A stretch of DNA of 39,683 bases from Owenia fusiformis (GCA_903813345.2 CAIIXF020000003.1:1-39683), one strand, 5' to 3'. Positions 1-11,103 are shown, counted from the stretch's first letter. Program-made: numbers and translations. Notes: generated from the letters alone by a model not told the origin.

Positions 1-650
1 GTGTTTACACTTTTGGAAAAAACATACTTTTGAAAAATATAATTTTAAAACATTCAATACTATTCACATTGATCAGAGGTTTACATTTTTCAAACACTAT
101 AAAGGTATGTCACCACTTTTCTGGTGACATGAACAATTCTTACAGGGTATAAGAATAAGTCATAAATTACTATTTTACTTTTCATTACATAATCATACTG
201 TAATACAGTTAACGGTTAATGAAATATAAAAGACAACACAGATCACCAAAAATAATAATTAACACAATCCCACATTATTATTTACATGATTTTTTCATAC
301 TCATTTTAAACTGTGTTTAAACTTTTGAAAAATGAACTTTATTTTGAAAAATATAATTTTTCTTACAACTATCATTTACTTTTCACATTGATCAGAGATT
401 TATATTTTTCAAACACTACAATAATATGCCACCAATTTTGGTAGTGACATGAACAAATCTTTCAGAGTAAAACAATAAGTCACAAATTTCTTATATTACT
501 TTTCAGTTTTACATTACATTCATATACTGTAATACAATTTATGATTCATCAAATATGAAAAACTACATAGATCACCACACATGTTAATATACAACATTTC
601 ACATTACCATTTAAATCAATCATTTTGAGGGTTTTCATACCCTCAAAATA
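1..650 (-). repeat. ~300-bp satellite, two left-arm copies
   Basis: Two successive copies, broken at about 310, read in reverse the unit that is clearest at 22690-23310. Landmarks on the unit strand are GTTTGAAATGAGTATGAAAA, GTGATCTATGTAGTTTTTCA and TTTGATGAATCATAAATTGT, then a small inverted repeat around TCACC..AAAAGTGGTGACAT, then CTCTGATCAATGTGAATAGT. It is non-coding and very AT-rich. Confidence 0.85.
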
Positions 651-721
651 TTTATGTGAAAATAAAATTAAAGGCACACATTAAGTTTATTTACTCTATT
701 CTAGGGGTCTTAATTTATTTT

Positions 722-1317
722 AAAATTTTTTTTTTAAATGAACCAAACATTTCCTTGTATAACTCTTAATATTGACAGATACAAGGACACTGTTAATAAG
801 TTATTTGTTCCAACAAGGTCCAAATAGATGCTTTTCATTCTAAAAATTGGTAGAAAGAACCAAAAAGACTTTTCCGCTAAAAGCAAATCTTTTATAACTG
901 AAACATTCAATATATAAAAAGAGAAATAAAAATATCGTAATTACTGTATTAAAATGAACATTCTAACGAAATGGCTTAATAAGAAGCCAAAATCATCGGG
1001 CAAAAGAACAACAATGGCTGATATAAAAGTTGAATGAGTGATCTTGTATGACAAACCGCAAAATTTAATAGCCGTGAAATTTCAAAAAGCTGAAAATTAC
1101 TATTCACATTGATTAGAGGTTTATATTTTTCAAACAATACAATAATACAAAATTACTATTTACAGGGTGTCAAATAAATATGTTCTCCCTGCCTTAGCTT
1201 TTACATCCACATAATGTTGGATCACTTTTTTCTCTAAATGATATGTGTATTGTTCTTTAGCACAATAACCAGGCTTTGCAGAGTAACTCCACAAGAAGTT
1301 TCAGATGACTAGCTCAA
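722..1317. repeat. Left-arm segment missing from the right arm
   Basis: The right arm goes directly from the complement of TTCTAGGGTTCTTAATTCAT to that of CAACTAAATGCTC, without this ~590 bp. The start of the segment (about 722-790) is also found, reversed, at about 29510-29600, so it was probably lost from the right arm rather than gained here. Position 940-1090 repeats, inverted, part of the mini-transposon at 1520-1650, and 1080-1180 is a fragment of the ~300-bp satellite. Confidence 0.7.
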
Positions 1318-1401
1318 CTAGATGCTCTTTTATGCACAAAAGTTCATTCTCTTGAAATTATGGAGGGGGGTTGGAACATATTTATTTTACACCCTGTACA
1401 A

Positions 1402-1838
1402 TACTGTACTGCAACTAATATTTGACGCTATTATATTTCGCGTTTTTGGCATTTTGAATTTTTGCGACTAATATATTTCGCAAATTTTAATTTTTTTAAT
1501 TTTGCGACTATTAATTTTTCCCGGATTTGTCAAACAAGATCACTCTTTGATTTGGATTTCAGCCATGATTGTTTGTTGGCCCAATGATTTTGGCTTCTTA
1601 TTAAGCCATTTTGTTAGAATGTTCATTTTAATACAGTAATAACGATCTTTTTTCTAAATATATTTTTTCAAACCTCGAAATGTCACGTTTTTACCTATTA
1701 TCGCCCAGCACTGGACGAAAATATTGTCAACATCGAAATCCCCAGGAATTTCCTTGGAATTTCGCAACTATCAGATTTCGTGACTTTTATATTTTGCACA
1801 AAATATAGTAGCGTGCGAAAATTACCAGGAGTACAGTA
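1402..1838. mobile_element. TACTGTA-ended mini-transposon, left-arm copy
   Basis: The ends are TACTGTACTGC and, inverted, TACTGTACTCC, with similarity continuing for about 40 bp as variants of TAATAGCG / TTTCGCG. The length is 437 bp, flanked by T/A-rich DNA and consistent with a TA target. The interior is built from short TTTCGCG-type blocks. No transposase is present, so it is non-autonomous. The same element sits at 22044-22520, so the insertion predates the arm duplication. Confidence 0.75.
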
Positions 1839-3500
1839 TACAAAATTTCACATTATCAACAACATTTCTTACTCTTTTAATACTTAGTTCTATTCAAACT
1901 GGGTTTGCATTTTTGAAAATTGAAAATCTGAAAAACTTACTTCATATAATTAAACTCCATGTGTCATGAATCTTATATTAACTTTGATGTTACTACATGT
2001 ATTATAGTAGGGTAGTGACATAGAAGCAACCTTGCAATTAAGTTCTTATATGGGAAATATACTCCACAAAACTACAAATATTACCCTGTCCTGTTATAGA
2101 CTTAATTAGTTTGCCATAGCAACTACAATCATATTATATAATACACAATCTGAATTATTTGTAAATCAAATAAAGGGCCATAATCCCATGTATAACACTC
2201 AAAATTGATGTGCACTTGAATACTTTTAAAACAATCAGACATCTTGTTGTTAAAATTCAAGCATACTTTTCTGGCTGTTCATCTTGCATTCGCCTTTTGA
2301 AGATAACTGCTTGTTGACAGCTCCCATATGCAGTCCCATTTATGTGCAGAAACCCACTTTTAGCAATCAGCGATACATTTGATCAATTTATCGCTATTGG
2401 CAATAATAGCAATAAAATAAAATTTATTGCTATTAGCGAATTAATCAATATCATTATTTTATTTTATTTTGATAATGCTTTTAGACATAATTTTGATAAT
2501 AGCAAAATTATACCTGTTTGTGCTAATATCTATATTATTAAGAACCTGGCACATCTGCATATTCAGAAATTTTGTTCACATGTTATTTTGACGTAAACAT
2601 AACTAATAAATAACAAACATAAATCATTGATCTTCCTTGAATCTTTTGGTAAGTTTCAAAATGATTTGAAACAATACACGTCACTTTTCCGATCCTAGGG
2701 AAACCAGTGTATGTAACATAGGACTAGGAATATGTATAATTGATGTATAATCGAAGTTTGTCAAATTGGAGCCTAACTATTCCCTCAGAAAAATCATAGG
2801 TAGATGTATTATTTGGGAGAATTTACAAATTTTTGCATTTTATATCTCAAATAACTTCATCTTTTGATAACATAACACAGTTCTTTTGGGAGATAATATT
2901 TATCTTAGATAGCAAATAATCTACGAGGTTGGTTAATCATGCACCTTGTTTAAACACTGCTCACCCTCCTTTTCCTACCAGCCTGTGAGAAAGTTGCTCT
3001 GTCCCTTCAGTTTTATGTAATTATGGGCCCACAGCATCATTTTGTATAATTCACCCTGACCCACATAATCCATACTCAAGCATATCAAAGGCCAAAAATT
3101 CACACTCCGAAACCACAATGATTTTAGAAAGCAATATGTCTGAGATATTTAAGAATCCATTGATTGGTCAATCACAGGCCTTGAAACTCATATTTTGCCT
3201 AGTGCCAAATTAACTACATGGCCAATTTTTGGGGATTTATTTACTTTCTTCAGATAGTAACTGTGTATTTAAAAGGCGTAATAAAATTAAATAAATAAAG
3301 ATAGCATAAACCCATCATATCATGTCATCTTATGTCATCATATCATCTTGTGTTTCAATATAATTTTATACTTGCCATTGAAGCCTAATAACTTGCCGAT
3401 GCCAACATATATGAAAATAAATTGACCGTAAATGCATCACCATAAATACTATATTCTATGAAATTAATGCATAACTTCCAACATTCAAACATTGGTATAG
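1839..3500. other. Gene-free part of left arm
   Basis: This AT-rich, arm-shared DNA has no exon-like ORF. At about 2388-2500 there is a run of ATAGCAATAAA / TTTATTGCTATT blocks that can fold on itself. The 84-codon frame starting at 2342 is low-complexity and reads through this run. The uninterrupted target of the right-arm insertion (TGTTACAT, read on the other strand) lies near 2720-2727. Confidence 0.6.
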
Positions 3501-4010
3501 TTTAAAGTTATTGAAGAGGCATGTACCCAATTATACAGTGTATTATATAAACTTTTAGAGGGAAGTGTACCAAGTAACCTGCTACAATTGTTTCCAAACT
3601 TTTGGAGGGGACTGTACTAATTGAAATCGTTTCCAAACTTTTGGAGGGGAGTGTTGTTCCTAATACAATTGCTTCCAAACTCCTGCAGGGAAGTACACCT
3701 ATTGCAAATGTTTCCAAACTTTTGAAAAGTGTACCTACTACAATTGTTTCCAAACTTTTTGAGGGGAATGTACCTGGTAAACTTCTACAATTGTTTCTAG
3801 ATTTTTAGAGGGAACAATTGTACCTATTGCAATTGTTTACAAACTTTTGAAAGGAAGTATTGTACCTAATACAATTGTTTCCAAACTTCTGGTGGGAAGT
3901 GTACCTATTACATAAGTTTCCAACTCTTTGAAGGGAAGTGTACCCACTACAATTGTTTCCAAACTTTTTGAGAGGAGTTTACCTGGTAACCTACTATAAT
4001 TGTTTCCAAA
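3500..4010. repeat. TTTCCAAACTTTTGGAGGGG minisatellite, left copy
   Basis: About eleven imperfect units of roughly 35-60 bp centre on AATTGTTTCCAAACTT, followed by TTGGAGGGGAGTGTACC and TACTACAATT. Unit length varies, so open frames appear on both strands with recurring SKLLEG (plus) or KSLETI (minus). These are consequences of the repeat rather than genes. Partner: about 18890-19395. Confidence 0.85.
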
Positions 4011-4480
4011 TTGACATAAACTAAATCGTCATTTAAAACAATCATTTTCTTAGAATCGAAAGAATGAACCATCTCAGAGTTTTCATCACTCATCAAAGAC
4101 ATTATTGTTCTGTGTTAAAGTTAACTTTGATGAAAATCACTTAAATGTGCCTTTAGTAGAATGGTTAGAACATGGGTCTCAAACGTGATGAAAATGACAC
4201 TTTGCAATTTCCAGACGAGTATCAACGTTACATGGTAGCAAATAAGGTAGAGGGAGGTCTATAAGTCAACGGAGTCGGCTGTCATTTTTTGTGCTTGCTT
4301 AGTACTATAAGGAGACCAGCTGGACAAAAGAATACCTTGATCAAATAAAAAATCCCCAAAACCAAAATAATGAAACACCTTAAGGAATATGTATTCCAAC
4401 AGTAGCCCTCAGTTATGGTGAGACAATCACAATCTAAATGACATAGTCTTGACACAAGTTCTTCTGTGCCCATTAATGAA
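4011..4480. other. Gene-free left-arm stretch
   Basis: Arm-shared unique sequence, with its partner near 18421-18889. The 63-codon minus-strand frame at 4282-4473 is only partly kept in the partner, and I see no splice context to support it as an exon. Confidence 0.5.
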
Positions 4481-4771
4481 TACTGTTATTCTTCTTAATT
4501 TAGAGCTATTTAATTTGGCAAATTTGTCAAAAACGGAAAAGTGGCGGAGAATTTAGGAGGTCCAAATAACCGTGAAATTGAATAAGCTCTACTTACTAAC
4601 TGGATGCTATCTTATTGCGACTTTCTATTAGAATGGTGCAATTTATTTATCTTGAACCACGATACACCATTTTTCCAAACAGAAATTAGACTGGATGAAA
4701 ATTTTGAAAAATTGGCGAAGACATGGATTGGCGATATTTTGCAGTACGCCAAATGAAGTAGAATAACAGTA
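4481..4771. mobile_element. Short TACTGTT-ended mini-transposon, left copy
   Basis: A 291-bp element begins TACTGTTATTCTTCTTAATT and ends with the near-complement ACTTC..AATAACAGTA. The interior has AAATTTGGCGAA-like blocks related to the elements at 1402 and 30227. The partner is 18128-18420, so it predates the duplication. There is no coding capacity. Confidence 0.6.
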
Positions 4772-4799
4772 TAGTAGATTGATTCTGAACAATATAGTC

Positions 4800-6420
4800 T
4801 TACTTCAAGCCAATATTCACTCAACTAGACACATTCTATAAATACACATATTCTAAACAAGGAAGTCTTGCATCAAGACCTTATGTACTCCACTCCCAAA
4901 TATATTCTCATCAAGGATGTCTTCCTTCAATACCTGTATATTCCACAAAACAAAACAAGCTAGTTTCTCCTCAGGCCCATGTCTATCCCTCTCACAAACA
5001 CATTATACAAGATAGACTTGCATCAAGCCTTTGTGTACTCCATTTACAAATAGATTCTAAACAAAGAAGTTGCTTTCATCCCTGTTTACTCTACTAATAA
5101 ACAAAACCAGCTTGTCTCACCTCAAGCCCTTGTGTACCCTCAAACACATTATAGTCTTGCATCAAGCCCTTGTGTATTCCATTTACAAATAGATTCTAAA
5201 CAAAGAAGTTGCTTTCATCCCTGTATACTCTACTAAAAAGCAAAATAAAACAGCTTGTCTCACCTCAAGCCCTTGTGTACCCCTCTCTCAAACACATTAT
5301 ACAATATAGTCTTGCATCATGCCCTTGTGTACTCCTCTCTAAAATATATTCTAAACAAGGAAGTCTTGCTTCAATCCCTGAATACAATATAAACAAAACA
5401 AGAAGTCTCACCCTTCTGTTCCCCTCTCTCAAACACACTATACAGTATAGTCCTGCATCAAGCCCTTGTGTCCTCCTCTCTCAAATACATTCTGAACAAG
5501 GAACTCTTACTTCAATCCCTGTATATTCCACAAAACAAAACAAGCTACTCTTGTCTAAGGCCCTTCTGAAACCCTCTCTCAAACACACTATATAATATAG
5601 TCCTGCATCAAGCCCTTGTGTACTCCTCTCTCAAATACATTCTAAACAAGGAACTCTTACTTCAATGCCTGTATATTCCACAAAACATAACAAGCTAGTC
5701 TCGCTAAAGCCATTGTGTACCCCTCTCACAAACACATCATATAAGATAGTCTTGCATCAAGCCCTTGTTTACTCCACTCTTAAATATATTCTAAACAAGG
5801 AAGTCTCACCTCAAACCCTTGTGTTTCTCTCTCAGAAGCACATTATACAAGATAATCTTGCATCAAGCTCTTGTATACTCTACTCTCAAATATATTCTAA
5901 ATAAAGAAGTCTTGCTTCAATCCCTGTATACTAAACTAAAAAACAAGCTATTCTTGCCTCAAGCAATTGTGTTTTTCACTCAAAAGCACATTATACAAGA
6001 TAATCTTGCATCAAGCCATTGTGTACTCCACTCTCAAATATATTCTAAATAAAGAAGTCTTTCTTCAACCCTGTATACTCCACTAATACAAGCTATTCTC
6101 GCCTTAAGCCCCTCTGTACCCCTCTCACAAGCACATTATACAAGCCCTTATGTTTTTCACTCACAAGCACAATATACACGTAGTCTTGCATTAAGCCCTT
6201 ATATACTCCACTCTCAAATATATTCTAAATAAAGAAGTCTTGCTTCAATCCCTGTATGCTCCACTAAAAACAAGCTATTCTTGCCTTAAGCTCTTATGTA
6301 CCTCTCTCTCAAACACATTATAGAAGAGAGTCTTGCATCAGCCCCTTCTGTGCTTCACTCTTAAATATATTCTAAAGAAGCTAGTCTCATATCAAGCCCT
6401 TGTGTACCTCACTCAGAAAC
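4800..6420. repeat. ~148-bp satellite array with ~50-bp subunits, left copy
   Basis: The recurring text CAAACACATTATACAATATA appears near 5288, 5431, 5580, 5729, 5838 and 5985, mostly 141-149 bp apart. Each unit holds three related ~50-bp subunits ending in variants of CTTGTGTACTCC. Since the unit length is not a multiple of three, frames shift between units, and the 77-128-codon ORFs (recurring NKEV, LHQALVYS) are array artefacts. The array is about 1.6 kb here and about 2.0 kb in the right arm. Confidence 0.9.
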
Positions 6421-6720
6421 TAATAATATGTAATTATAATTGAGTACCAAACATGCCTTAGGTTATGAAGATCACAAATTCAAATTCAAAAATGACTGTT
6501 AATATCCGCACCTTGCAACACATAAGTATAGAAGAAAGAAGCTAGTCTCGCATCAAGCCCTTGTGTACCTCACTCAGGAACAAACTATAGGTGATTGTAA
6601 TTGAGTACCAAACATGCCTTAGTTTATGAAATAGCACAAATTCAAATTCAAAAATGACCATTAATATCTGCACCTTGCCCACATAATATCTGCACCACTT
6701 GTTTTCGTATAGCAGTCTGT
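6400..6720. repeat. Tandem duplication of ~160 bp, left arm
   Basis: Two units start near 6415 and 6575. Each runs from TAATTGAGTACCAAACATGC through CACAAATTCAAATTCAAAAA to TATCTGCACCTTGC and then CTCGCATCAAGCCCTTGTGT, so the unit is fused to the end of the ~148-bp satellite. Partner: about 15700-16020. Confidence 0.7.
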
Positions 6721-7687
6721 ATAGGGTGATTAAAATTCCAAATATTACATTAACAACTTGGCAAGGAGAGAATGTGTCAATTGGGAAAAAGATCTGATTA
6801 ATTTGTGAAATTTTTTACTGTTTCTATAGCAAACTCCCCCACTGTGCAAAAATCTTTTGTTCGCACAGCATGAAGTTGAAGTTATACATTATATTTTGAA
6901 TTTAATGATAGATCATTATAATTTGTGTCATGGTTGGTAGAAAATAAAAATAGGAAAGGTTACTAGAAAAACAAATTTTACAATAACTTGCACAGAAATA
7001 TGCACAAAAGATATTCTAGTTCTCTATCAAAATATAAATCTAAACTGATTATTTCCTTCATTCATTTTTGACTATTTTGAGCAAATATTAGTGTGGTATC
7101 ATGTGAAAAGAAGCATGGCATTTATGAATATGTCACTTTTATGGAACTTGAGTATCAATTATCATCCATTTGAATTCTTTTTCTGATCTTTTTTGCTAAT
7201 ATATTGCTTGAACTTTGTCAACCAAAGAGGGTGCTTATTAGAGGCCAATAGAGGGTGGGCGCAACTTTTAGACAATACGAAAATTCAATTACAGACATTT
7301 TTCCAAGAAAAAATTGAGTATATAGTTTAGCATTCATTGCAACTATTGAGTGTTGAGTAGAATTTTTGTAAGGGAATGGTCAGACTTGCTAGCCAAACTT
7401 CGACTGCTTTAATTATACATGTTCTAAGGCCTATCTCATTCCTATACATACACATAGAAAAGATCAACTGACTTACTTTTTAAAATACAAGATTTCTGAA
7501 CATGTGCAAGGTTCGATAACATCAAAAATAATAAAACTTACCTTGAAATCTGAGATCTTCACTGCTGACTGAGCCCAAACGCGTAGTCTGCTCCTCAAGT
7601 CAATAAATGATCTTCTCAGAATCTACCCAGGAAAGCTAAAAAAATAAGAAAGGGAATTTTGTAAATTTTTCATAAGATAATACCACA
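6720..7687. other. Gene-free left-arm stretch with intact insertion site
   Basis: Arm-shared AT-rich DNA (partner about 14703-15700) with no exon-like ORF. The AGATA at 7675-7679 is the unduplicated target of the element found at 13621-14702 in the other arm. Confidence 0.6.
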
Positions 7688-8332
7688 CCCACTGACTGGA
7701 CAAAATGAACGGAGGGGGATTAGGCGATTTCTGTAAGAAAATTCAAAAAATCTGGTTGATTTACTTTTTCAAGAGAAAGTTTACCAACTGAATTGCTAAA
7801 TGAATAGGTACAGTACATGGTAAAATATGTTAGATCTTCTATGATTGTTTGTACTGATACGCTTCTTAGATATGAGATCTATTAAAAAAGTGCAGAGTCA
7901 CCAACATGCAAAAGTCAATGTTTTTGCTATAAATCAGGTAACAATAGTCTACAAGGTCTGTAATAAATCAGTATAAGGGACGTTATTACCACAAAAGTAA
8001 TGCCATTGCTCACTTTTTAAAGTTAGTTTTCATGCATAATAAAAAAACTGAGGCATCATCAAAATCACTTTTGATGATGCATATCCTGATGCATCGATTA
8101 ATCGTGACAACACAAGTGCCGATGTGCCTTTTATAATAGATCTAATATCTTAGAAGCGCATCAGTTCAAAAAAGATACTAGAAAATCTAACATTTTCTGC
8201 ACCTATTCATTTAGCGATTCAGTAGTTAACTTTCTCTTGAAAAAATAAATCTTCCAGAAATGTTAAATAACCTACCCCCTCCCCCTCCGTTCATTCTGTC
8301 CGATCAATGGTCGTGAAAACGTCTACAAACTT
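7688..8332. mobile_element. Fold-back element at the inner end of the left arm
   Basis: Position 7688-7890 (GGACAAAATGAACGGAGGGG, then AGAGAAAGTTTACCAACTGA and CTGATACGCTTC) is repeated inverted at about 8135-8332 (CCCTCCGTTCATTCTGTCCG). This gives terminal inverted repeats of ~200 bp around a ~240-bp core that contains CATCATCAAAATCACTTTTG. The outer end coincides with the inner end of the palindrome arm. There is no ORF. Confidence 0.7.
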
Positions 8333-8717
8333 AACTTATATGATTATAAGGGGAGACCATTGGATTTATACAAAAAGATTCTACAAATCTTCAACATAAT
8401 TTTCATGAAATAGTTTACAAAATAAATATCATCATGACCAAGGTATAAAAAAAGTATTGAAATAGGTGTAATGAATGTAACTTTTTATTATTTATCAACT
8501 CTGTCTATGTGGCCTGGAATAAGATACAATGTATAATTTACATGTGACATCTCAAATTTCTGTCCCTCTATCAAACATAAAGTGTTTATATGAAATGACA
8601 ATAAAAAGATAAAACCGTAATTAAATATTTGAAGACTTCTTTAAACACCTAAGAAATATACATCACAAATCAAATTTTTAACACAGAAAAATAGGTATAT
8701 ATGGTAAGGCCTGCAGG
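8333..8717. other. Unique spacer DNA, no gene seen
   Basis: AT-rich, with no exon-like ORF. The minus-strand reading around 8470-8500 carries AATAAAA-type polyadenylation-like text, so a 3' end of a leftward transcript is conceivable, but nothing else supports it. Confidence 0.3.
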
Positions 8718-8869
8718 TCCAATTCCCCCTGGTAGCATTAACATTGGTCTTGTTTATGTCAAACAATAAATATTTGAAACATTAGTTAGAATAATAGTTG
8801 TGTTTAAAATATTAATACCATTGACATACAATAATACAAGACCAATGTTATGCTACCAAGGGGAATGGA
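8718..8869. mobile_element. 152-bp miniature inverted-repeat element
   Basis: Terminal inverted repeats of about 34 bp are TCCAATTCCCCCTGGTAGCA..ACATTGGTCTTGT at 8718-8752 and their near-perfect complement at 8836-8869. The centre is AT-rich and has no coding capacity. I could not define a target duplication. Confidence 0.7.
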
Positions 8870-8889
8870 CATGATATCTAGGAAACAAT

Positions 8890-9310
8890 TCAAATCTTGA
8901 TTTTATGTGCCACAAAAAAGTTTGGGTTTATCGGGAGACCAAAAAAATGTTTGTTTATGATCGCAATATTTGCGTGTAATATTGAACTTATTTCAACTGT
9001 CAAATTCCTCCATTTATTGGTACTTCCGGGCCACTTCGGGGCAGTCAAACAGGGAATCCCCTTTAAAATCCAACCACCATCTAGAAAAGTGATGGAAACT
9101 CTCTCGATCAATAACAAAAACTTCTTTGTTCTGCCAATAAACCCAGACAATTGTGGATTCAATTACACGAATAGAATGTTAAAATACCAAGGAATCTGTT
9201 GAAGTAGGTATCTTAAGTGTAAGTGGCGTAGATAATTCTCCCAAGTTGTAATCGTACAGGCAAAAGATTTTGCTCGGTCCAGGACTATAGTCCTGGCACG
9301 GGATAAAAGA
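8890..9310. mobile_element. Fold-back element, spacer copy 1
   Basis: Shared with 12268-12727. The end AAGTAGGTATCTTAAGTG..AATTCTCCCAAGTTGTAATC then GTACAGG is in the same orientation in both, while the core (TTTATCGG..GGAATCCCC..TCCAACCACC) is inverted relative to copy 2, as expected for a self-complementary element. It continues into GTCCAGGACTATAGTCCTGG. Frames of 79-101 codons on both strands here are by-products. The left terminal repeat is missing or unrecognisable. Confidence 0.6.
9284..9301. repeat. 18-nt perfect palindrome
   Basis: CCAGGACTATAGTCCTGG is a perfect dyad. In copy 2 the same palindrome is split by a 305-bp insertion at 12727-13031. Confidence 0.75.
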
Positions 9311-9373
9311 ACGGCTTTTGAATCTTTAAGTAATAAATAATTATTATTCCATTTTGATACATATTTAAAGTGG

Positions 9374-9605
9374 GAACATATCGATTGCCGAGTTGTATCC
9401 AATGATCCTGGGCCTATCGTTAAATGAAAGCATTGAATATGTTGTTGCCTTTAAAAATGTATCCATTTGCCATGTATCAACTAGAATTTGTGCACATACC
9501 TTATATCGATCGATAATGGCAAAGGAAAAATCCTCTAATTCTTCGTCTTCATTTCTCCTTCGACTCCACCATTTTTTATTAAACCCGAAGTTTGTTCTCT
9601 AACGT
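9374..9605 (-). CDS. Possible coding exon on the minus strand, weak
   Basis: The minus strand is open for about 77 codons from 9605 to a stop at 9374. The upstream part reads NFGFNKKWWSRRRNEDEEL and then EDFSFAIIDRYK, and is followed at 9503 by GTATGT, a good donor. The composition of the first 33 codons looks protein-like. There is no in-frame ATG at its start and only a poor acceptor (GTTAG), and I could not connect it in frame with the candidate promoter or first exon near 10230-10300. It could be a chance frame or a decayed exon. Confidence 0.2.
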
Positions 9606-10270
9606 CCGCGCAATGTTTTTTCACTTTGATTTCAGATTACGCTTCGGATTCAACTTTTAATGCTTTCTAATAATCGCCAAGTGATTTCTATAAGAAAGTT
9701 TTCATAAAAAGACTCACACTATCAGAGATTTTATCGATTCGAGCAGCCAGAAAAATTAGTTTCAATTTCACCCGCTAGGTGTTTCGACGTCGACTTAGAA
9801 AGAATTTGAAAAATCTATGAGTCCGACTCCTTGTATGTAATTTATATTTCTAAACGATTTGCCAGTTCTACTGGTTGATGAATATTGCCATATATGCATA
9901 CATTTTTATAAAATAGGAATAAGGAAGAAGATGTTGGACCAAATGTCACCCCGATAGCTCAGAAAAGGTAAAATTTATCAATTTTTCTCTCCACAGAGTT
10001 TATACCCGCTTTAAATAAATATCCAAATAAGAACAAGAAACATTGAAGAACAGCATGCATACATCGGTCGGATTTATGACTACAGTGGGGGACAAAAATA
10101 AAACTCAACGTTCACAAGTTGTCACAATGAGCTAATTTCCAAGTTTCGTGTCTCAAACTCTCCCAAGCGGTAGAAAAATAATTCCCGTTCACTAAAGTAG
10201 CACAATAAATGAATCCAAAGCTTCATACCTGCAAATAATGAATAAATCCCTACCAAATCATTGAATGTTT
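9606..10270. other. Unique spacer DNA, no gene supported
   Basis: Non-repetitive and less AT-rich than the arms. It contains isolated splice-like strings (TTTTTCTCTCCACAG at about 9980-9995 on +, TTCTTTCTAAG near 9790-9810 on -), but no open frame that joins them. Confidence 0.4.
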
Positions 10271-10280
10271 TCATGAATCG

Positions 10281-10430
10281 CCATGTTTGTTATCCAAGGA
10301 CGGTTGACTCCCAGAATGCAACATCAGTTAACCGTATTTACTCATGACAGGTTTCAAAATAGCGGAACAGCATTTTGAAAGCTGGCACGTGTCATGTTGC
10401 ATTCTGGGAGCCAATCCTCCGTTCCGGCGC
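10281..10430. promoter_or_regulatory. Candidate bidirectional promoter with paired TCCCAGAATGCA sites
   Basis: Two CTCCCAGAATGCAACAT copies face each other at 10308-10324 and (complement) 10394-10410, inside a 22/23-matching inverted repeat. TCCCAGAATGCA matches the core of the ZNF143/Staf (SBS) promoter motif known from animals. Next to the right copy is CCAAT (10411-10415) and GTTCCGGCGC; between the copies is CACGTG (10387-10392). Good donors lead away on both sides: ACTAAG|GTAAGA at 10585/10586 on + and TTGCAG|GTATGA at 10229/10228 on -. Alternative: a 120-bp mini-transposon whose ends happen to match the motif. Confidence 0.4.
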
Positions 10431-10585
10431 AATCGGGCAACAAAATCACCTCAACATTTGAAGAGTCGGCATAACATGTGAATATCCAATTCAACTTTTG
10501 AAGTTCTTATTTGTCATTAGGGACACGAATTCCACTATATTTGGACTTACTAAGACGGAGAAAATAGAGCACTGAATACACTAAG

Positions 10586-11061
10586 GTAAGAATTTATTAC
10601 ATGTGCGACAGCATGTAATTTTCATAGCTTTTGCAATTCTTTATGATCCCAACTGTAGCATAGAGCCCGGCCAGCTTTTTTTGTAGGAGGATCAGTAGCT
10701 CAATAAATATTTCTCCAGAAGAGAAACCAAGAAAATTTGATGTCTCATTTTCTGAATTATTCTTTGAGCCTATGAAATCCTACTGCAAAACGATCTGGCC
10801 AACATCGTATACCTCCTTGGTAGTATTTAGTAACACCCGCCATTTTGTTTCATATGAATTTGTGATTTTTCATATTTTATTGCAAATTTCTACATCTGTC
10901 TCTATCGATTCGAACACAATTATGTATTGAAGCTACTCACCTTACAATAAGCTACAATTGTGCACACGTGTGTTGCTTTATTTCACTCGGAAAAGCGCTA
11001 TAAACTGCTATAATCCTAGGATTATGAAGAAACAGGTTTCCAACTCAGCGTGTTGGGGACG
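10586..11061. other. Unique spacer DNA, no gene seen
   Basis: It starts at a donor-like AAGGTAAGAA on + and holds another donor-like string on - (TTGTAAG|GTGAGT near 10942). No exon-like ORF is seen; the 68-codon frame at 10958 runs into the hairpin. Confidence 0.35.
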
Positions 11062-11103
11062 ACTAACGAGTAACAACTTTCTTCAAAGTTGTTACTCGTT
11101 AGT
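11062..11103. repeat. Perfect 19-bp-stem hairpin
   Basis: ACTAACGAGTAACAACTTT, the 4-nt loop CTTC, and then the exact complement. No copy is seen elsewhere in the window. It lies 80 bases before the gap. Confidence 0.9.

Larger units (their letters stand above)
1..8332. repeat. Left arm of giant imperfect inverted repeat
   Basis: This arm matches the reverse complement of 13197-23312 in the same order throughout. Checked anchors: 1 with 23312, 2344 with about 21555, about 2700 with about 21215, the minisatellite near 3500 with that near 19400, 4481 with 18420, about 7560 with about 14830, and 8332 with 13197. Sampled stretches are about 92-98% identical, with many small indels. The arm is cut by the window edge, so its full length is unknown. 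No protein-coding gene is supported in it; the short ORFs are frames of satellites or mini-transposons. Confidence 0.93.

Noticed and set aside
3508-3808. Opposed ORFs with KSLETI / SKLLEG repeats
   Set aside because: Both are readings of one minisatellite; no start context, no splice sites.
5209-6052. Overlapping 77-128-codon plus-strand ORFs with recurring peptide text
   Set aside because: They are frames of the ~148-bp satellite; the frame changes between units and stops differ between the two arms.
4800-6420. CRISPR-like array
   Set aside because: Units are contiguous and imperfect, with no unique spacers; the genome is eukaryotic.
8890-9402. Paired 79-101-codon ORFs on both strands
   Set aside because: They lie in a fold-back element; the homologous copy at 12268-12727 has stops in the corresponding frames.
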